Shown here one piece after another: positions 1-5,970 of a stretch of 6,078 nucleotides of DNA. The notes beneath the pieces are model-generated. The model was not told the DNA's origin and did no database searches. It saw only the letters and a list, made by a program, of their open reading frames with translations. Source of the DNA: JAIOIW01 sp050304175 (GTDB lineage: Bacteria; Pseudomonadota; Alphaproteobacteria; Rhizobiales; Rhizobiaceae); contig JBNLDE010000092.1 of NCBI GenBank assembly GCA_050304175.1, positions 1-6,078 of the forward strand. Reading direction: 5' to 3'. A program made the position numbers and the translations under genes. The first letter of the stretch is position 1; each line of letters starts with the position of its first letter.

Positions 1-1314
1 GTGGGCGGGGCGCAGGGCGCGCAGCGCGAAAGACAGCGCCATCGCAGCATTGACCGCGAACACCATCGCCGGCGCGGACGCAAACACGTCGAACGCGTGG
101 CGCAGAAGGATGAACCAACCGGCGCCGAGCACCACGGGCGGTACGACCAGGATCAGGCTCGACCCGTTTTCAGTAAGCCGCTCGACGAGGCCGGTCGCGC
201 CGCCATTGCGGGCCGCCTCGAGCCGCTGGCGGGCGCGGACCAGCGCGAACGAAAGCGCAAGCGCGAGGAGCCCGGAGATGAGGGCCAGCATGAGGCTGGT
301 GGCCATGGCGCGATGCACCGCCGGATCGCCGGCCAGGCGGGCCAGATCGGCGGTCAGTCCCGCGATCACGGTTGCCGCGATCGGCCCGGCGACGAAGCTG
401 ATGGCGGCGGCCAGCGTGACGGCGTTCAGCGCGGTTTCGGTTTGCGTCGGCCGCAGGTAGCGCCGCGCCGTCACCGTGATGTTGGTATCGTGGACGAAGG
501 GTGCTCCGAGACGGGCAAGCAGGACGACGATCAGCGCGGTCAGCGTCACCTGCAGGGCGGTCAACACGACGGCGCGGGCGGGATCGAAGTCGAACCGCAG
601 CGCCTGGTAGATCGCGACTTCCAGCGTCGTCGCGCGCGGCCCGCCGCCGAGCGTCAGCACGATGGTGAACGAGGTGGCGCACAGCATGAAGACCAGGGCG
701 GCGATGCCGGGGATGGCGGCGCGCAGGGCCGGCCACTCGACAAACCGGAACACCGGGCGCGCGCCCATGGAGAGCTGGCTTGCCAGCCGCCAACGGTCGT
801 CGGGCACCGCTTCCAGCGCTTCGAGGAACAGCCGCGTCGCGAGCGGCAGGTTGAAGAACACATGCGCCAGCAGGATGCCCGACAGCCCGAAAATGCCGTT
901 CCAGGCGCCTCCGGAAAGCCAACCCATGAGCGGTGCGGCGAGGCCGGCGCGGCCATAAAGCGCGAGCACGCCAAGCGCGGCGACGAGGGCCGGGATCGCC
1001 AGCGGCAGGGCAAACAGGCGGATGGCGAAGCGGCGGCCGAAGAATCGCGGGTGGCGGAAGAAGGCGCGGGCCACGAAGGCGGCCGGAGCGACCGAGAGCA
1101 GCGTCGACAGCGCGGCCTGCCACAGGGTGAAGCGCGCGACGCGCAGCATGTAGGGATCGACGGCGCCGACGGCGCCCCCGAAGTCCCCGGCCGCCTCGAC
1201 GGCGAGGCCGAGAAAGGCGCCGCCGGCAAGGATGGCGAGAAAGGCGAGGGCGGCGCGTCCCGCTCCGGTGCCCTCGGGAGCACCGCGGAAGGGTATTTGC
1301 CGCCCCGCCATCAT
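1..1314 (-). CDS. thiP: Thiamine/TPP ABC transporter permease ThiP (3' end outside window)
   Basis: Inner-membrane permease of the ThiBPQ importer, which moves thiamine and its phosphates from the periplasm into the cytoplasm. The minus-strand frame is open for 438 codons up to the left edge. The family is usually about 530-550 residues, so roughly the last 100 are missing. Hydrophobic segments are visible near residues 21-40, 64-84, 97-120, 140-160, 203-222, 250-269, 298-320, 337-358, 385-404 and 413-430, as expected for a fused double permease. Residues 165-203 form the first cytoplasmic EAA loop (EALEAVPDDRW, then LSMGARPVFR and WPALRAAIPG), which contacts the ATPase. The second loop would lie outside the window. 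The start is ATG at 1312-1314 (a second ATG follows at once). An in-frame stop lies four codons upstream, so no longer start exists. Only four bases separate it from the thiB stop, which implies translational coupling; its own ribosome binding site is poor. Identification rests on the thiB neighbour and permease features. Confidence 0.93.
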   Translation of the reverse strand, partial: MMAGRQIPFRGAPEGTGAGRAALAFLAILAGGAFLGLAVEAAGDFGGAVGAVDPYMLRVARFTLWQAALSTLLSVAPAAFVARAFFRHPRFFGRRFAIRLFALPLAIPALVAALGVLALYGRAGLAAPLMGWLSGGAWNGIFGLSGILLAHVFFNLPLATRLFLEALEAVPDDRWRLASQLSMGARPVFRFVEWPALRAAIPGIAALVFMLCATSFTIVLTLGGGPRATTLEVAIYQALRFDFDPARAVVLTALQVTLTALIVVLLARLGAPFVHDTNITVTARRYLRPTQTETALNAVTLAAAISFVAGPIAATVIAGLTADLARLAGDPAVHRAMATSLMLALISGLLALALSFALVRARQRLEAARNGGATGLVERLTENGSSLILVVPPVVLGAGWFILLRHAFDVFASAPAMVFAVNAAMALSFALRALRPAH

Positions 1315-1318
1315 GCGG

Positions 1319-2314
1319 TCAGCGGCTCATCGCCGCGAGCCACTCGTCGACCCAGGCCTTGCGGTTCGCCGCCACTTCGCCGGGCGCGTAGATCAGGCTC
1401 TCGGCCGGCTTCACCAGCTTGTCGAAGGCCGGATTGAGCGGCTTGGTGGTCTTGCCGGCCGGCATCATCCAGTTGGTCTCGGGAATGACATCCTGAAACG
1501 CGGGGCCGGTCATGAAGGCGAGGAAGCGCGCGGCCAGCGGATTGGCCTTGCCCGTGACCGTCTGGCCGGCGACCTCGATCTGCATGTAGTGGCCCTCGGC
1601 GAAAGGCGCCGCCTGGTAGCGGTCGGTGCCTTCGGCGACCATGTGATAGGCCGGCGACGTGACATAGGAGAGCACCATCGGGGCCTCGCCATTGGTGAAC
1701 AGGCCGTAGGCTTCGCTCCAGCCCGGCGTCACCGTGAGCACGCGGCTGGAGAACTTCGCCCAGGCATCGGCGGCACCCTCGCCATAGACCTTCTTGACCC
1801 ACAGCAGCAAGCCGAGGCCGGGCGTCGAGGTGCGCGGGTCCTCGATCACGATCTTGGGTTCCGGCCCGCCCTCGATCAGCTCCTTGAGGCTTTTCGGCGG
1901 GTTCTTGACGGTTTCGGTGTCGTAGACGACGGCGAAGTGGCCGTAGTCGAACGGCACGAAGGTGTCGTCGTCCCAGCCGCCGGGCACCGACACATTGCCG
2001 AGCGCGATGCCGTGCGGGGCGAACAGGCCGGTCTCCTTCGCCGAGGCCGTCAGATTGGTGTCGAGGCCGAGCACGATGTCGGCCTTGGTGTCCTCGCCCT
2101 CGAGGCGAACCCGGTTGAGCAGCGCGACGCCGTCGGTGGCCGCGACGAATTTCAGGTCGCAGCCGCATTCGGCCTCGAACGCCTTCTCGACGGCGGGGCC
2201 GGGGCCCCAGTCGGCGGTGAAGGCGTCATAGGTATAGACGGTGAGCGTGTCCTGCGCGTGCGCGGGCGCGGCGAGGACGAGGGTGGACAGGACGGCGAAT
2301 ATCATCTTGCGCAT
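1319..2314 (-). CDS. thiB: Thiamine-binding periplasmic protein ThiB (TbpA)
   Basis: Periplasmic solute-binding protein that captures thiamine, thiamine phosphate and TPP and delivers them to ThiP. It has 331 residues, the normal family length. Residues 1-20 are a signal peptide (MRK, then a hydrophobic core, then AHA before QD). The mature protein opens with LTVYTYDAFTADWGPGP and continues with KADIVLGLDTNL, VPGGWDDDTFVPFDYG, DPRTSTPGLGLLLW, GWSEAYGLF and SPAYHM, all very close to the E. coli TbpA sequence as I remember it. These blocks include the aromatic residues that hold the thiazole and pyrimidine rings in that family. The ATG at 2312-2314 is preceded by GGAGG with a six-base spacer, so the start is secure. 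It is the first gene after a TPP riboswitch, so expression should fall when intracellular TPP is high. thiP follows after four bases. No truncation or missing motif was seen. Confidence 0.97.
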   Translation of the reverse strand: MRKMIFAVLSTLVLAAPAHAQDTLTVYTYDAFTADWGPGPAVEKAFEAECGCDLKFVAATDGVALLNRVRLEGEDTKADIVLGLDTNLTASAKETGLFAPHGIALGNVSVPGGWDDDTFVPFDYGHFAVVYDTETVKNPPKSLKELIEGGPEPKIVIEDPRTSTPGLGLLLWVKKVYGEGAADAWAKFSSRVLTVTPGWSEAYGLFTNGEAPMVLSYVTSPAYHMVAEGTDRYQAAPFAEGHYMQIEVAGQTVTGKANPLAARFLAFMTGPAFQDVIPETNWMMPAGKTTKPLNPAFDKLVKPAESLIYAPGEVAANRKAWVDEWLAAMSR

Positions 2315-2316
2315 CA

Positions 2317-2352
2317 GGCGCCTCCATTGTTGCGGGTTGAAGGACAGGCGCC
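2317..2352 (-). promoter_or_regulatory. thiB Shine-Dalgarno with possible sequestering stem
   Basis: The ribosome binding site GGAGG (minus strand, 2325-2321) overlaps the element AGGCGCC (2323-2317). An exact partner, GGCGCCT (2352-2346), lies about 22 bases upstream in the same leader, between the TPP aptamer and the start codon. The two can pair over seven bases and would hide the last three bases of the Shine-Dalgarno. This is a plausible expression platform for translational control by the riboswitch, but GGCGCC is a self-complementary word that is common in high-GC DNA, so chance is a real alternative. Confidence 0.4.
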
Positions 2353-2369
2353 GTTTTCTGCGAAACGCG

Positions 2370-2463
2370 TCTAATCCCTCCGCCGGTGCTAGCCGGTTCA
2401 GGTTCAGCGGGTTGGCATCTCGCCTCTCAGCCCGCGCGCTTGCGCGCCGGGCACCCCGTTAGA
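2370..2463 (-). promoter_or_regulatory. TPP riboswitch (THI element) in the thiB leader
   Basis: This is a classical thiamine pyrophosphate aptamer. Reading the minus strand: a P1 stem closes with UCUAA (2463-2459) against UUAGA (2374-2370). P2 begins with GGGGTGCC (2457-2450). A very GC-rich variable P3 arm (GCGCGC-AA-GCGCGC core) follows. The pyrimidine-sensor motif CTGAGA is at 2430-2425, and the pyrophosphate-sensor side reads CTGAACCTGAACCGG (2407-2393) with CCGGCGGAGGGA closing it. These conserved blocks and their order match the TPP riboswitch family. It sits 55 bases upstream of thiB. No hairpin with a U-tract follows, so control is more likely at translation initiation than by termination, as is usual in Gram-negative bacteria. 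Confidence 0.95.
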
Positions 2464-2473
2464 GCGTTGGAAG

Positions 2474-2502
2474 AGATAGAACAGGCAAAGCGTGGGGGCA
2501 AG
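2474..2502 (-). promoter_or_regulatory. Candidate sigma-70-type promoter of thiBP
   Basis: The minus strand carries CTTGCC (2502-2497), a 17-base spacer and CTATCT (2479-2474). Each box differs by one base from the alphaproteobacterial housekeeping pattern CTTGAC-N17-CTATAT. Transcription would begin near 2467, just before the first base of the riboswitch P1 stem, which is where a riboswitch leader should start. The agreement of box sequence, spacing and aptamer position makes this a reasonable call, although no start site is measured. Confidence 0.55.
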
Positions 2503-2535
2503 GGGGTGGGCGCCCGGATACTGCAGGCGGCAAGG

Positions 2536-3522
2536 CTATTTCATCGCCAGCAGTTTCTTCACGTCGCCCTGGACTTCCAGACCGGCGTTTCTGCCGGTTC
2601 CCTCGAAAAGCACGTCGCCGCCGGTCGTCGACAGCCGCACGGCCACGGTGGCGAGCATGGTTTCCTCGACCCGCTGCAGCATCTGTTTTCCCGTCGGTTC
2701 GTGAATCAGGCCGCCCTTTGCCCGCGTGGCGGTCATTTCCAGCCGGTGATGTCGATTACGCACCGACCAGTGCACCTGTTTTTCGTCCGCCGTCAGATGT
2801 TCGATCCTGGCGCCGGCATAGGTCGTGAAACGGTAAAGCACCCCCTCGTGGCGGAAGCCGACGATGAAGCCGCGAAAGGCGCGCCCGAGCCAGGGGATCA
2901 CGGCAACCGAACCGGTGACCGACGTGCCGGGCGTTGAAAAATGATTGCTCTGGATCCAGACGTAGCCCTGGGGGAAAGACCGTCCCCAGTCTTTTTCGAT
3001 GTAACCGCGTCCGCCGTCGAAACCGGTGTCCATGCCGTCGATCTCGAGACTCCCCTGCAACCGGTGATCCAGGCTGAGAATGCCGTGGTAGCACTCCATC
3101 ATCGGGACCCACGCATACCAGCCCATGGCGCCCGGAAACGGGATCGAGACCGGCCAGGGATTTGTCCCGTCGAAAGAGACCGTACCGGCAATCCGGCCAA
3201 GGGCGCCGTCGAGATCGAGCTTCAGTTGGCGTTCGGAAAACGCATTGCTTCCGATGCGAATGTCGAACACATGCTCCGAGGCGTGAAAATCCGCCAGATC
3301 AAAGCGGTAGTAGCGCGACTCCGCCGTGGTTCCGTTCAGCACCTGGATGAATGCATGCGCGCCATCGCCCAGGAACACGCCGGGAATGATGGCATATCGT
3401 CGCGTCTCCGCAGCATCGACCAGCTTGAAATACCAGCCTTCGAAAAAAGGAGGCCGTTTTCCGGCCCCGTGATACATGGCCGGGTTCAGGGTCGTGCGCA
3501 GCAGATGACCAAAAGACGCCAT
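2536..3522 (-). CDS. Tocopherol cyclase family protein (VTE1-like)
   Basis: A 328-residue protein with no signal peptide and no membrane segments, probably cytoplasmic or peripherally membrane-bound. It carries hallmarks of the tocopherol cyclase family (plant VTE1, which closes the chromanol ring of vitamin E): FFEGWYFKL at residues 26-34, a central GYIEKDWGRSFPQGYVWIQ block at 173-191 followed by SNHF, and regularly alternating strands through the C-terminal half that suit a beta-barrel lipocalin-like fold. Bacterial members of this family are found outside tocopherol producers, so the substrate here is unknown and making vitamin E should not be assumed. No other quinol or tocopherol gene is in the window. 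The ATG at 3520-3522 has only a weak GGAAA-like site upstream; Met16 is an alternative start that would keep all recognisable motifs. Codon use is more relaxed than in thiB or thiP. It stands alone, 238 bases from its upstream neighbour. Confidence 0.85.
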   Translation of the reverse strand: MASFGHLLRTTLNPAMYHGAGKRPPFFEGWYFKLVDAAETRRYAIIPGVFLGDGAHAFIQVLNGTTAESRYYRFDLADFHASEHVFDIRIGSNAFSERQLKLDLDGALGRIAGTVSFDGTNPWPVSIPFPGAMGWYAWVPMMECYHGILSLDHRLQGSLEIDGMDTGFDGGRGYIEKDWGRSFPQGYVWIQSNHFSTPGTSVTGSVAVIPWLGRAFRGFIVGFRHEGVLYRFTTYAGARIEHLTADEKQVHWSVRNRHHRLEMTATRAKGGLIHEPTGKQMLQRVEETMLATVAVRLSTTGGDVLFEGTGRNAGLEVQGDVKKLLAMK

Positions 3523-3548
3523 TGGGGATTTCCGGTCAAAGACAATGC

Positions 3549-3577
3549 AAGGGAAACAGGTCGATCCGCGCTGTCAA
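3549..3577 (-). promoter_or_regulatory. Weak candidate promoter for the tocopherol cyclase-like gene
   Basis: A perfect TTGACA lies on the minus strand at 3577-3572, within CTTGACA, about 50 bases upstream of the start codon. At 17 bases spacing the -10 position reads TCCCTT (3554-3549), a poor match. The rest of the 238-base gap (3523-3760) shows no convincing gene or RNA; only short unlikely reading frames are present. Offered because the gene appears to need its own promoter. Confidence 0.25.
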
Positions 3578-3733
3578 GGCAGGCAGTCCGGTCCATCGTC
3601 GCATTCCGGACAATACCGTCAGGCTGCAATGCTCATGGCGTCGCCAGATCGCGCGACAAGGCATCGAGATATTAGATTGCGCAGATGCTTTCCACCTGTC
3701 GTCCCGGACGCGATGCGTGGCATGAAACACACC

Positions 3734-3765
3734 GGTAGGTGGGCTTTTCCCGTTGGCGCCCTACC
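3734..3765 (-). terminator. Inverted repeat over the phosphodiesterase stop codon
   Basis: On the minus strand GGTAGG (3765-3760), which contains the TAG stop codon, can pair with CCTACC (3739-3734). A small inner GGG/CCC pair surrounds an A-rich loop. There is no U-tract after it, so it is not a standard intrinsic terminator. It may stabilise the transcript end or be chance. Confidence 0.25.
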
Positions 3766-4582
3766 AGAATTCGGGAACCGATTCGGAAAGACGCGGGCCG
3801 AGGCGCAGCGGCGCGACTTTTTCGGCCAGTCCCGTGCTGTCGGAGATTTCCACCGCCAGGCCGCAGATGGTCGCCGGGCCGGTCGCCGCCTCGAAGCGGG
3901 ATTTGGGAACCTTCGACAGGAAGCGGTTGAGCGGCTCTTCCTTGTCCATGCCGAGCGAGGAATCGTAGTCGCCGCACATGCCGGCATCCGACATGTAGGC
4001 GGTGCCGCCGGCCAGGATCTGGTGATCGGCGGTCGGGCAATGGGTGTGGGTGCCGACCACGAGGCTCGCCTTGCCGTCGACGAAATGGCCGAAGCACATC
4101 TTTTCCGATGTGGCCTCGGCATGGAAATCGAAGATGACGGCGTCAGCGGCCTCGCCGAGCGGGCAGGCCTCCAGCACCCTGGCGCCGGTCGAGAACGGAT
4201 CGTCCAGCTCGGGATGCATGAACACCCGGCCCATGATGTTGGCGACGAGGACGCGGGCGCCGTTGCGCGCCTCGTAGATGCCCGACCCCGAACCGGGCGT
4301 GCCGGCCGGGTAGTTGGCCGGGCGCAGGAAGCGTTCCTCGCGGGCGGCGAAGCTCAACGCCTCGCGCTGGTCGAAGACATGGTTCCCGGTGGTGACGACG
4401 TCGGCGCCGGCCTCGATGGTGGCGTGGAAAATTTCTTCGGTAATGCCGAAACCGCCGGCCGCGTTCTCGCCATTGACGACCACGAAGTCGAGCCTGAAAT
4501 CGGAAATCAGGCCCGGCAGCCGGTCCCACACCGCGGTGCGGCCCGTACGGCCGACCATGTCACCCAGGAAAAGAAATCTCAT
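3761..4582 (-). CDS. YmdB-type metallophosphoesterase (TIGR00282 family), 2',3'-cyclic-nucleotide phosphodiesterase
   Basis: A 273-residue cytoplasmic protein, the usual size for the family. Bacillus YmdB, the characterised member, hydrolyses cyclic nucleotides with a two-metal centre. The metal ligands are all visible at the expected places: Asp8 in MRFLFLGDMVGRTGR, Glu39-Asn40 in VVVNGENAAGG, Asn67-His68 in VTTGNHVFD, His154 in IFDFHAEATSEK, and His179 and His181 in VVGTHTHCPTAD. An intact enzyme is therefore expected. The start is taken as ATG 4580-4582 because family proteins begin with this short hydrophobic strand. A longer reading frame (to 4693) would add an arginine-rich stretch overlapping the upstream gene and is not credible. 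It begins 14 bases after the cyclo-ligase stop, with AAGG as a modest ribosome binding site, so the two genes are probably co-transcribed. The substrate in this organism is unproven. It is unrelated to the E. coli macrodomain protein that is also called YmdB. Confidence 0.93.
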   Translation of the reverse strand: MRFLFLGDMVGRTGRTAVWDRLPGLISDFRLDFVVVNGENAAGGFGITEEIFHATIEAGADVVTTGNHVFDQREALSFAAREERFLRPANYPAGTPGSGSGIYEARNGARVLVANIMGRVFMHPELDDPFSTGARVLEACPLGEAADAVIFDFHAEATSEKMCFGHFVDGKASLVVGTHTHCPTADHQILAGGTAYMSDAGMCGDYDSSLGMDKEEPLNRFLSKVPKSRFEAATGPATICGLAVEISDSTGLAEKVAPLRLGPRLSESVPEFW

Positions 4583-4596
4583 GGGCGGCGGCCTTA

Positions 4597-5256
4597 TCAG
4601 GCGAACGGGAACGGACGCAAGCCCGATTCCGTCCAGATGGCGTCGAGCGGCACGTCGTGACCCTCGGCGGGAATGGCGTCGACCAGCTGGCAATCGAAGG
4701 CGATGCCGATGAGCCGCGGCGACCGGCCCTCTTCGCGCAGCCGCGCGATCGCGCGGTCGTAGTAGCCGGCGCCGTAGCCGATGCGGTTGCCGGAGGCGTC
4801 GAACGCGGCCAGCGGCACCAGCATGACGGACGGGTCGAGCACGTCGGCCTTTTCTCCCGGTCCCATCGTGCCGTAGCCCATCTCGACCATCGGCGCGCCG
4901 CGGATCAACTCGCGAAACACGATGGTCTCCTTGTCGAGGATCGCGGGCAGGCAGAGCCTGGCGCCGCTCGCCGCCAGTTCCATCATCAGCGGCCGGATAT
5001 CGACTTCGGAGCGCATCGGCCAGAAGCCGGAGACGATCGCGCCGGGTTCGATCCCTGCGAGACCGGCCTGTTCGGCCATGGTCATGGCGGCCTCGATGCG
5101 CCAGACCGGATCGAGCGCGTCGCGCCGCGCCAGCGCCGCCTTGCGCAATTGCTTCTTGAGATCACGGATATCGGACAAGGCTGGCCTGCGGATCGGTTCT
5201 GTATTGGGCGCGGTCGGAAATCCCGCCGGCGCAGGCGCCTGATACGGAAGAGCCAT
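4597..5256 (-). CDS. ygfA: 5-formyltetrahydrofolate cyclo-ligase
   Basis: ATP-dependent enzyme that converts 5-formyltetrahydrofolate to 5,10-methenyltetrahydrofolate, returning a dead-end folate to the one-carbon pool; cytoplasmic. The family pattern is clear: a basic N-terminal helix KKQLRKAALARRDAL (residues 34-48) for nucleotide contact, FWPMRSEVDIRPL (78-90) in the folate site, LVPLAAFDASGNRIGYGAG (146-164) followed by YYDRAIARL, the ATP-binding glycine-rich loop, and IGIAFDCQ near the end. From the ATG at 5254-5256 it is 219 residues, about 25 longer than usual. The first 26 residues are proline/alanine-rich and carry no family motif. A TTG at 5176-5178, preceded by GCAGG, would give 193 residues starting SDIRDLKKQLRK and is a serious alternative start. 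It lies just downstream of the probable 6S RNA, a linkage known widely in proteobacteria, and 14 bases upstream of the phosphodiesterase gene. Confidence 0.94.
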   Translation of the reverse strand: MALPYQAPAPAGFPTAPNTEPIRRPALSDIRDLKKQLRKAALARRDALDPVWRIEAAMTMAEQAGLAGIEPGAIVSGFWPMRSEVDIRPLMMELAASGARLCLPAILDKETIVFRELIRGAPMVEMGYGTMGPGEKADVLDPSVMLVPLAAFDASGNRIGYGAGYYDRAIARLREEGRSPRLIGIAFDCQLVDAIPAEGHDVPLDAIWTESGLRPFPFA

Positions 5257-5285
5257 GTGCGATCCACGGCGACCGGTGGAGAGAT

Positions 5286-5384
5286 CGATCCCGGGAACCT
5301 ACAGCGTAGGTGGGCGCCGTGTGACCAAGCCCACGGGCGAGGTCAGGGACAGCTCCCTGAGAGATCGATAAGGCCCCGGGAATA
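5286..5384 (-). ncRNA. ssrS: Probable 6S RNA (structured core; true ends uncertain)
   Basis: 6S RNA mimics an open promoter and binds sigma-70 RNA polymerase. The minus strand here folds into a long closed element. CCCGGGGCCUUAU (5380-5368) pairs imperfectly with GUAGGUUCCCGGG (5302-5290), closing the structure. Inside are a perfect hairpin CAGGGA-GCUG-UCCCUG and an inner GUGGGC/GCCCAC stem spanning GGUCACACGG. A -10-like TAAAAT (5389-5384) stands just before the 5' side, without a good -35 box. The main support is position: directly upstream of 5-formyltetrahydrofolate cyclo-ligase, where ssrS is found in many proteobacteria. The core is about 95 bases, shorter than the roughly 150-185 bases of known 6S RNAs, so the mature RNA may extend toward 5440 or the identification may be wrong. 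It could alternatively be a structured leader of the cyclo-ligase mRNA. Confidence 0.62.
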
Positions 5385-5385
5385 T

Positions 5386-5665
5386 TTTACTCCTGTCGGG
5401 AAGCGCAGACCGCGCCGCCAATATAAGTCTCCCGCGCCGCCATTACCACCGCAATCGTACGTGTTTCCGCGCTTTCGAAACGCGGGCGCGGCGATTGTCC
5501 CCTGCATTGTAAACACACTGTATATCAATGGGTTGACAGACAACTCGCGGTCACGACTCCGCGATCCGGTGATCACGTGTGCGTCGCGTTCAGTTGCTTT
5601 GCATGTCAACGGGGCGAGGACCATCTTCACTCCATCGGACGGCAACAAGCCAACCGGACAGACAC
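5386..5665. other. Intergenic region between the 6S locus and the small secreted gene
   Basis: This stretch separates minus-strand transcription (6S RNA, cyclo-ligase) from plus-strand transcription (the small exported protein), so it must hold divergent promoters. It is visibly richer in A/T than its surroundings in places, notably around 5420-5427 and 5506-5530. It contains a palindromic hairpin (5467-5485), TTGACA at 5533-5538 without a matching -10, and TGTATA at 5519-5524. I see no credible coding region. There is no trace of zapA, which often lies upstream of ssrS in related genomes. Confidence 0.6.
5467..5485. repeat. Palindromic hairpin in the divergent intergenic region
   Basis: CCGCG (5467-5471) and CGCGG (5481-5485) are complementary and flank the perfect palindrome TTTCGAAA (5473-5480), with a single extra C on the left arm. 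It could be an operator for a dimeric regulator or part of a transcript end. There is no U-tract on either strand, so a normal intrinsic terminator is unlikely. Confidence 0.4.
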
Positions 5666-5773
5666 CCAGGCGATCCTCCCAAGACGCCACCAGACAACAA
5701 ACCGAACACATGGAGTAAGACAATGAACCGCATTCTTATCGCTTCCGCCCTGGTCCTCGGCTTTGCCGGTGTT
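5666..5773 (+). repeat. Direct repeat copy A: leader plus signal-peptide coding region
   Basis: These 108 bases recur at 5971-6078 with a single difference (T at 5770, C at 6075), at an offset of 305 bases. The repeat begins at CCAGGCGATCC, includes 57 bases of untranslated leader with the ribosome binding site, and extends at least 17 codons into the gene. The downstream copy is cut by the window edge, so the true length may be greater. Confidence 0.97.
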
Positions 5774-5953
5774 GCCGCCGCGCAGCAGGCGCCGGTCTAC
5801 GCAGGCAATTACGGCCCGGCCGTCGCCAACCAGCTCGCCAGCTCCGGCGCCCAGGTGGTCACGGACGGCAATTCGATCGACCGCACCGTCACCGCGTCGA
5901 TCAAGGTCGCGCCGGCCGGCAGCGCCTATGTCGTCGACCACACCAACCGCTGA
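5723..5953 (+). CDS. Small exported protein of unknown function (first tandem copy)
   Basis: A 76-residue protein. Residues 1-20 form a clear Sec signal peptide (MNR, a hydrophobic run, then VAAA before QQ), so the mature product is a periplasmic or secreted peptide of about 56 residues. The mature part reads QQAPVYAGNYGPAVANQLA and then a serine/threonine/valine-rich tail ending in VVDHTNR; it has no cysteine, no further membrane segment and no enzyme motif. Many Rhizobiales genomes encode short exported proteins with a similar AP-Y-GNY opening after the signal peptide, but I know no function for them. The ATG at 5723 has GGAG seven bases upstream (5712-5715) within the duplicated leader, which fixes the start; a longer in-frame extension upstream lacks such a site. 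The stop at 5951-5953 lies 17 bases before the next repeat, so the two copies may share a transcript. Confidence 0.88.
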   Translation: MNRILIASALVLGFAGVAAAQQAPVYAGNYGPAVANQLASSGAQVVTDGNSIDRTVTASIKVAPAGSAYVVDHTNR

Positions 5954-5970
5954 TCGGCGGCCAACACCAT

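Noticed and set aside
1..1437. Long plus-strand open frame of 478 codons
   Set aside because: It lies antisense to thiP and encodes a Gly/Arg/Gln-rich, low-complexity polypeptide with no domain; long spurious frames opposite real genes are normal at this GC content.
1232..2374. Plus-strand open frame of 380 codons opposite thiB
   Set aside because: Entirely antisense to the well-supported thiB gene and riboswitch, with no recognisable motif.
3536..3730. 64-codon minus-strand frame in the gap upstream of the tocopherol cyclase-like gene
   Set aside because: No ribosome binding site, no motif, and composition not like the neighbouring genes.
3545..4660. Plus-strand open frame of 371 codons opposite the phosphodiesterase gene
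   Set aside because: Antisense to a gene with a complete catalytic set; composition is that of a complementary-strand shadow.
5495..5524. TTGTCC-N18-TGTATA as a promoter for the small exported gene
   Set aside because: Both boxes are weak matches and it would leave a leader of about 190 bases; not strong enough to list as a feature.
5533..5538. Perfect TTGACA as a -35 box for the small exported gene
   Set aside because: At 16-19 bases spacing only GC-rich sequence (around ACTCCG) is found, with no acceptable -10 box.
5569..5576. GTGATCAC palindrome
   Set aside because: Only eight bases with no extension; expected by chance.
4657..5718. Plus-strand open frame of 353 codons over the cyclo-ligase and 6S region
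   Set aside because: Antisense to the cyclo-ligase and crossing the structured RNA; no domain, no ribosome binding site.
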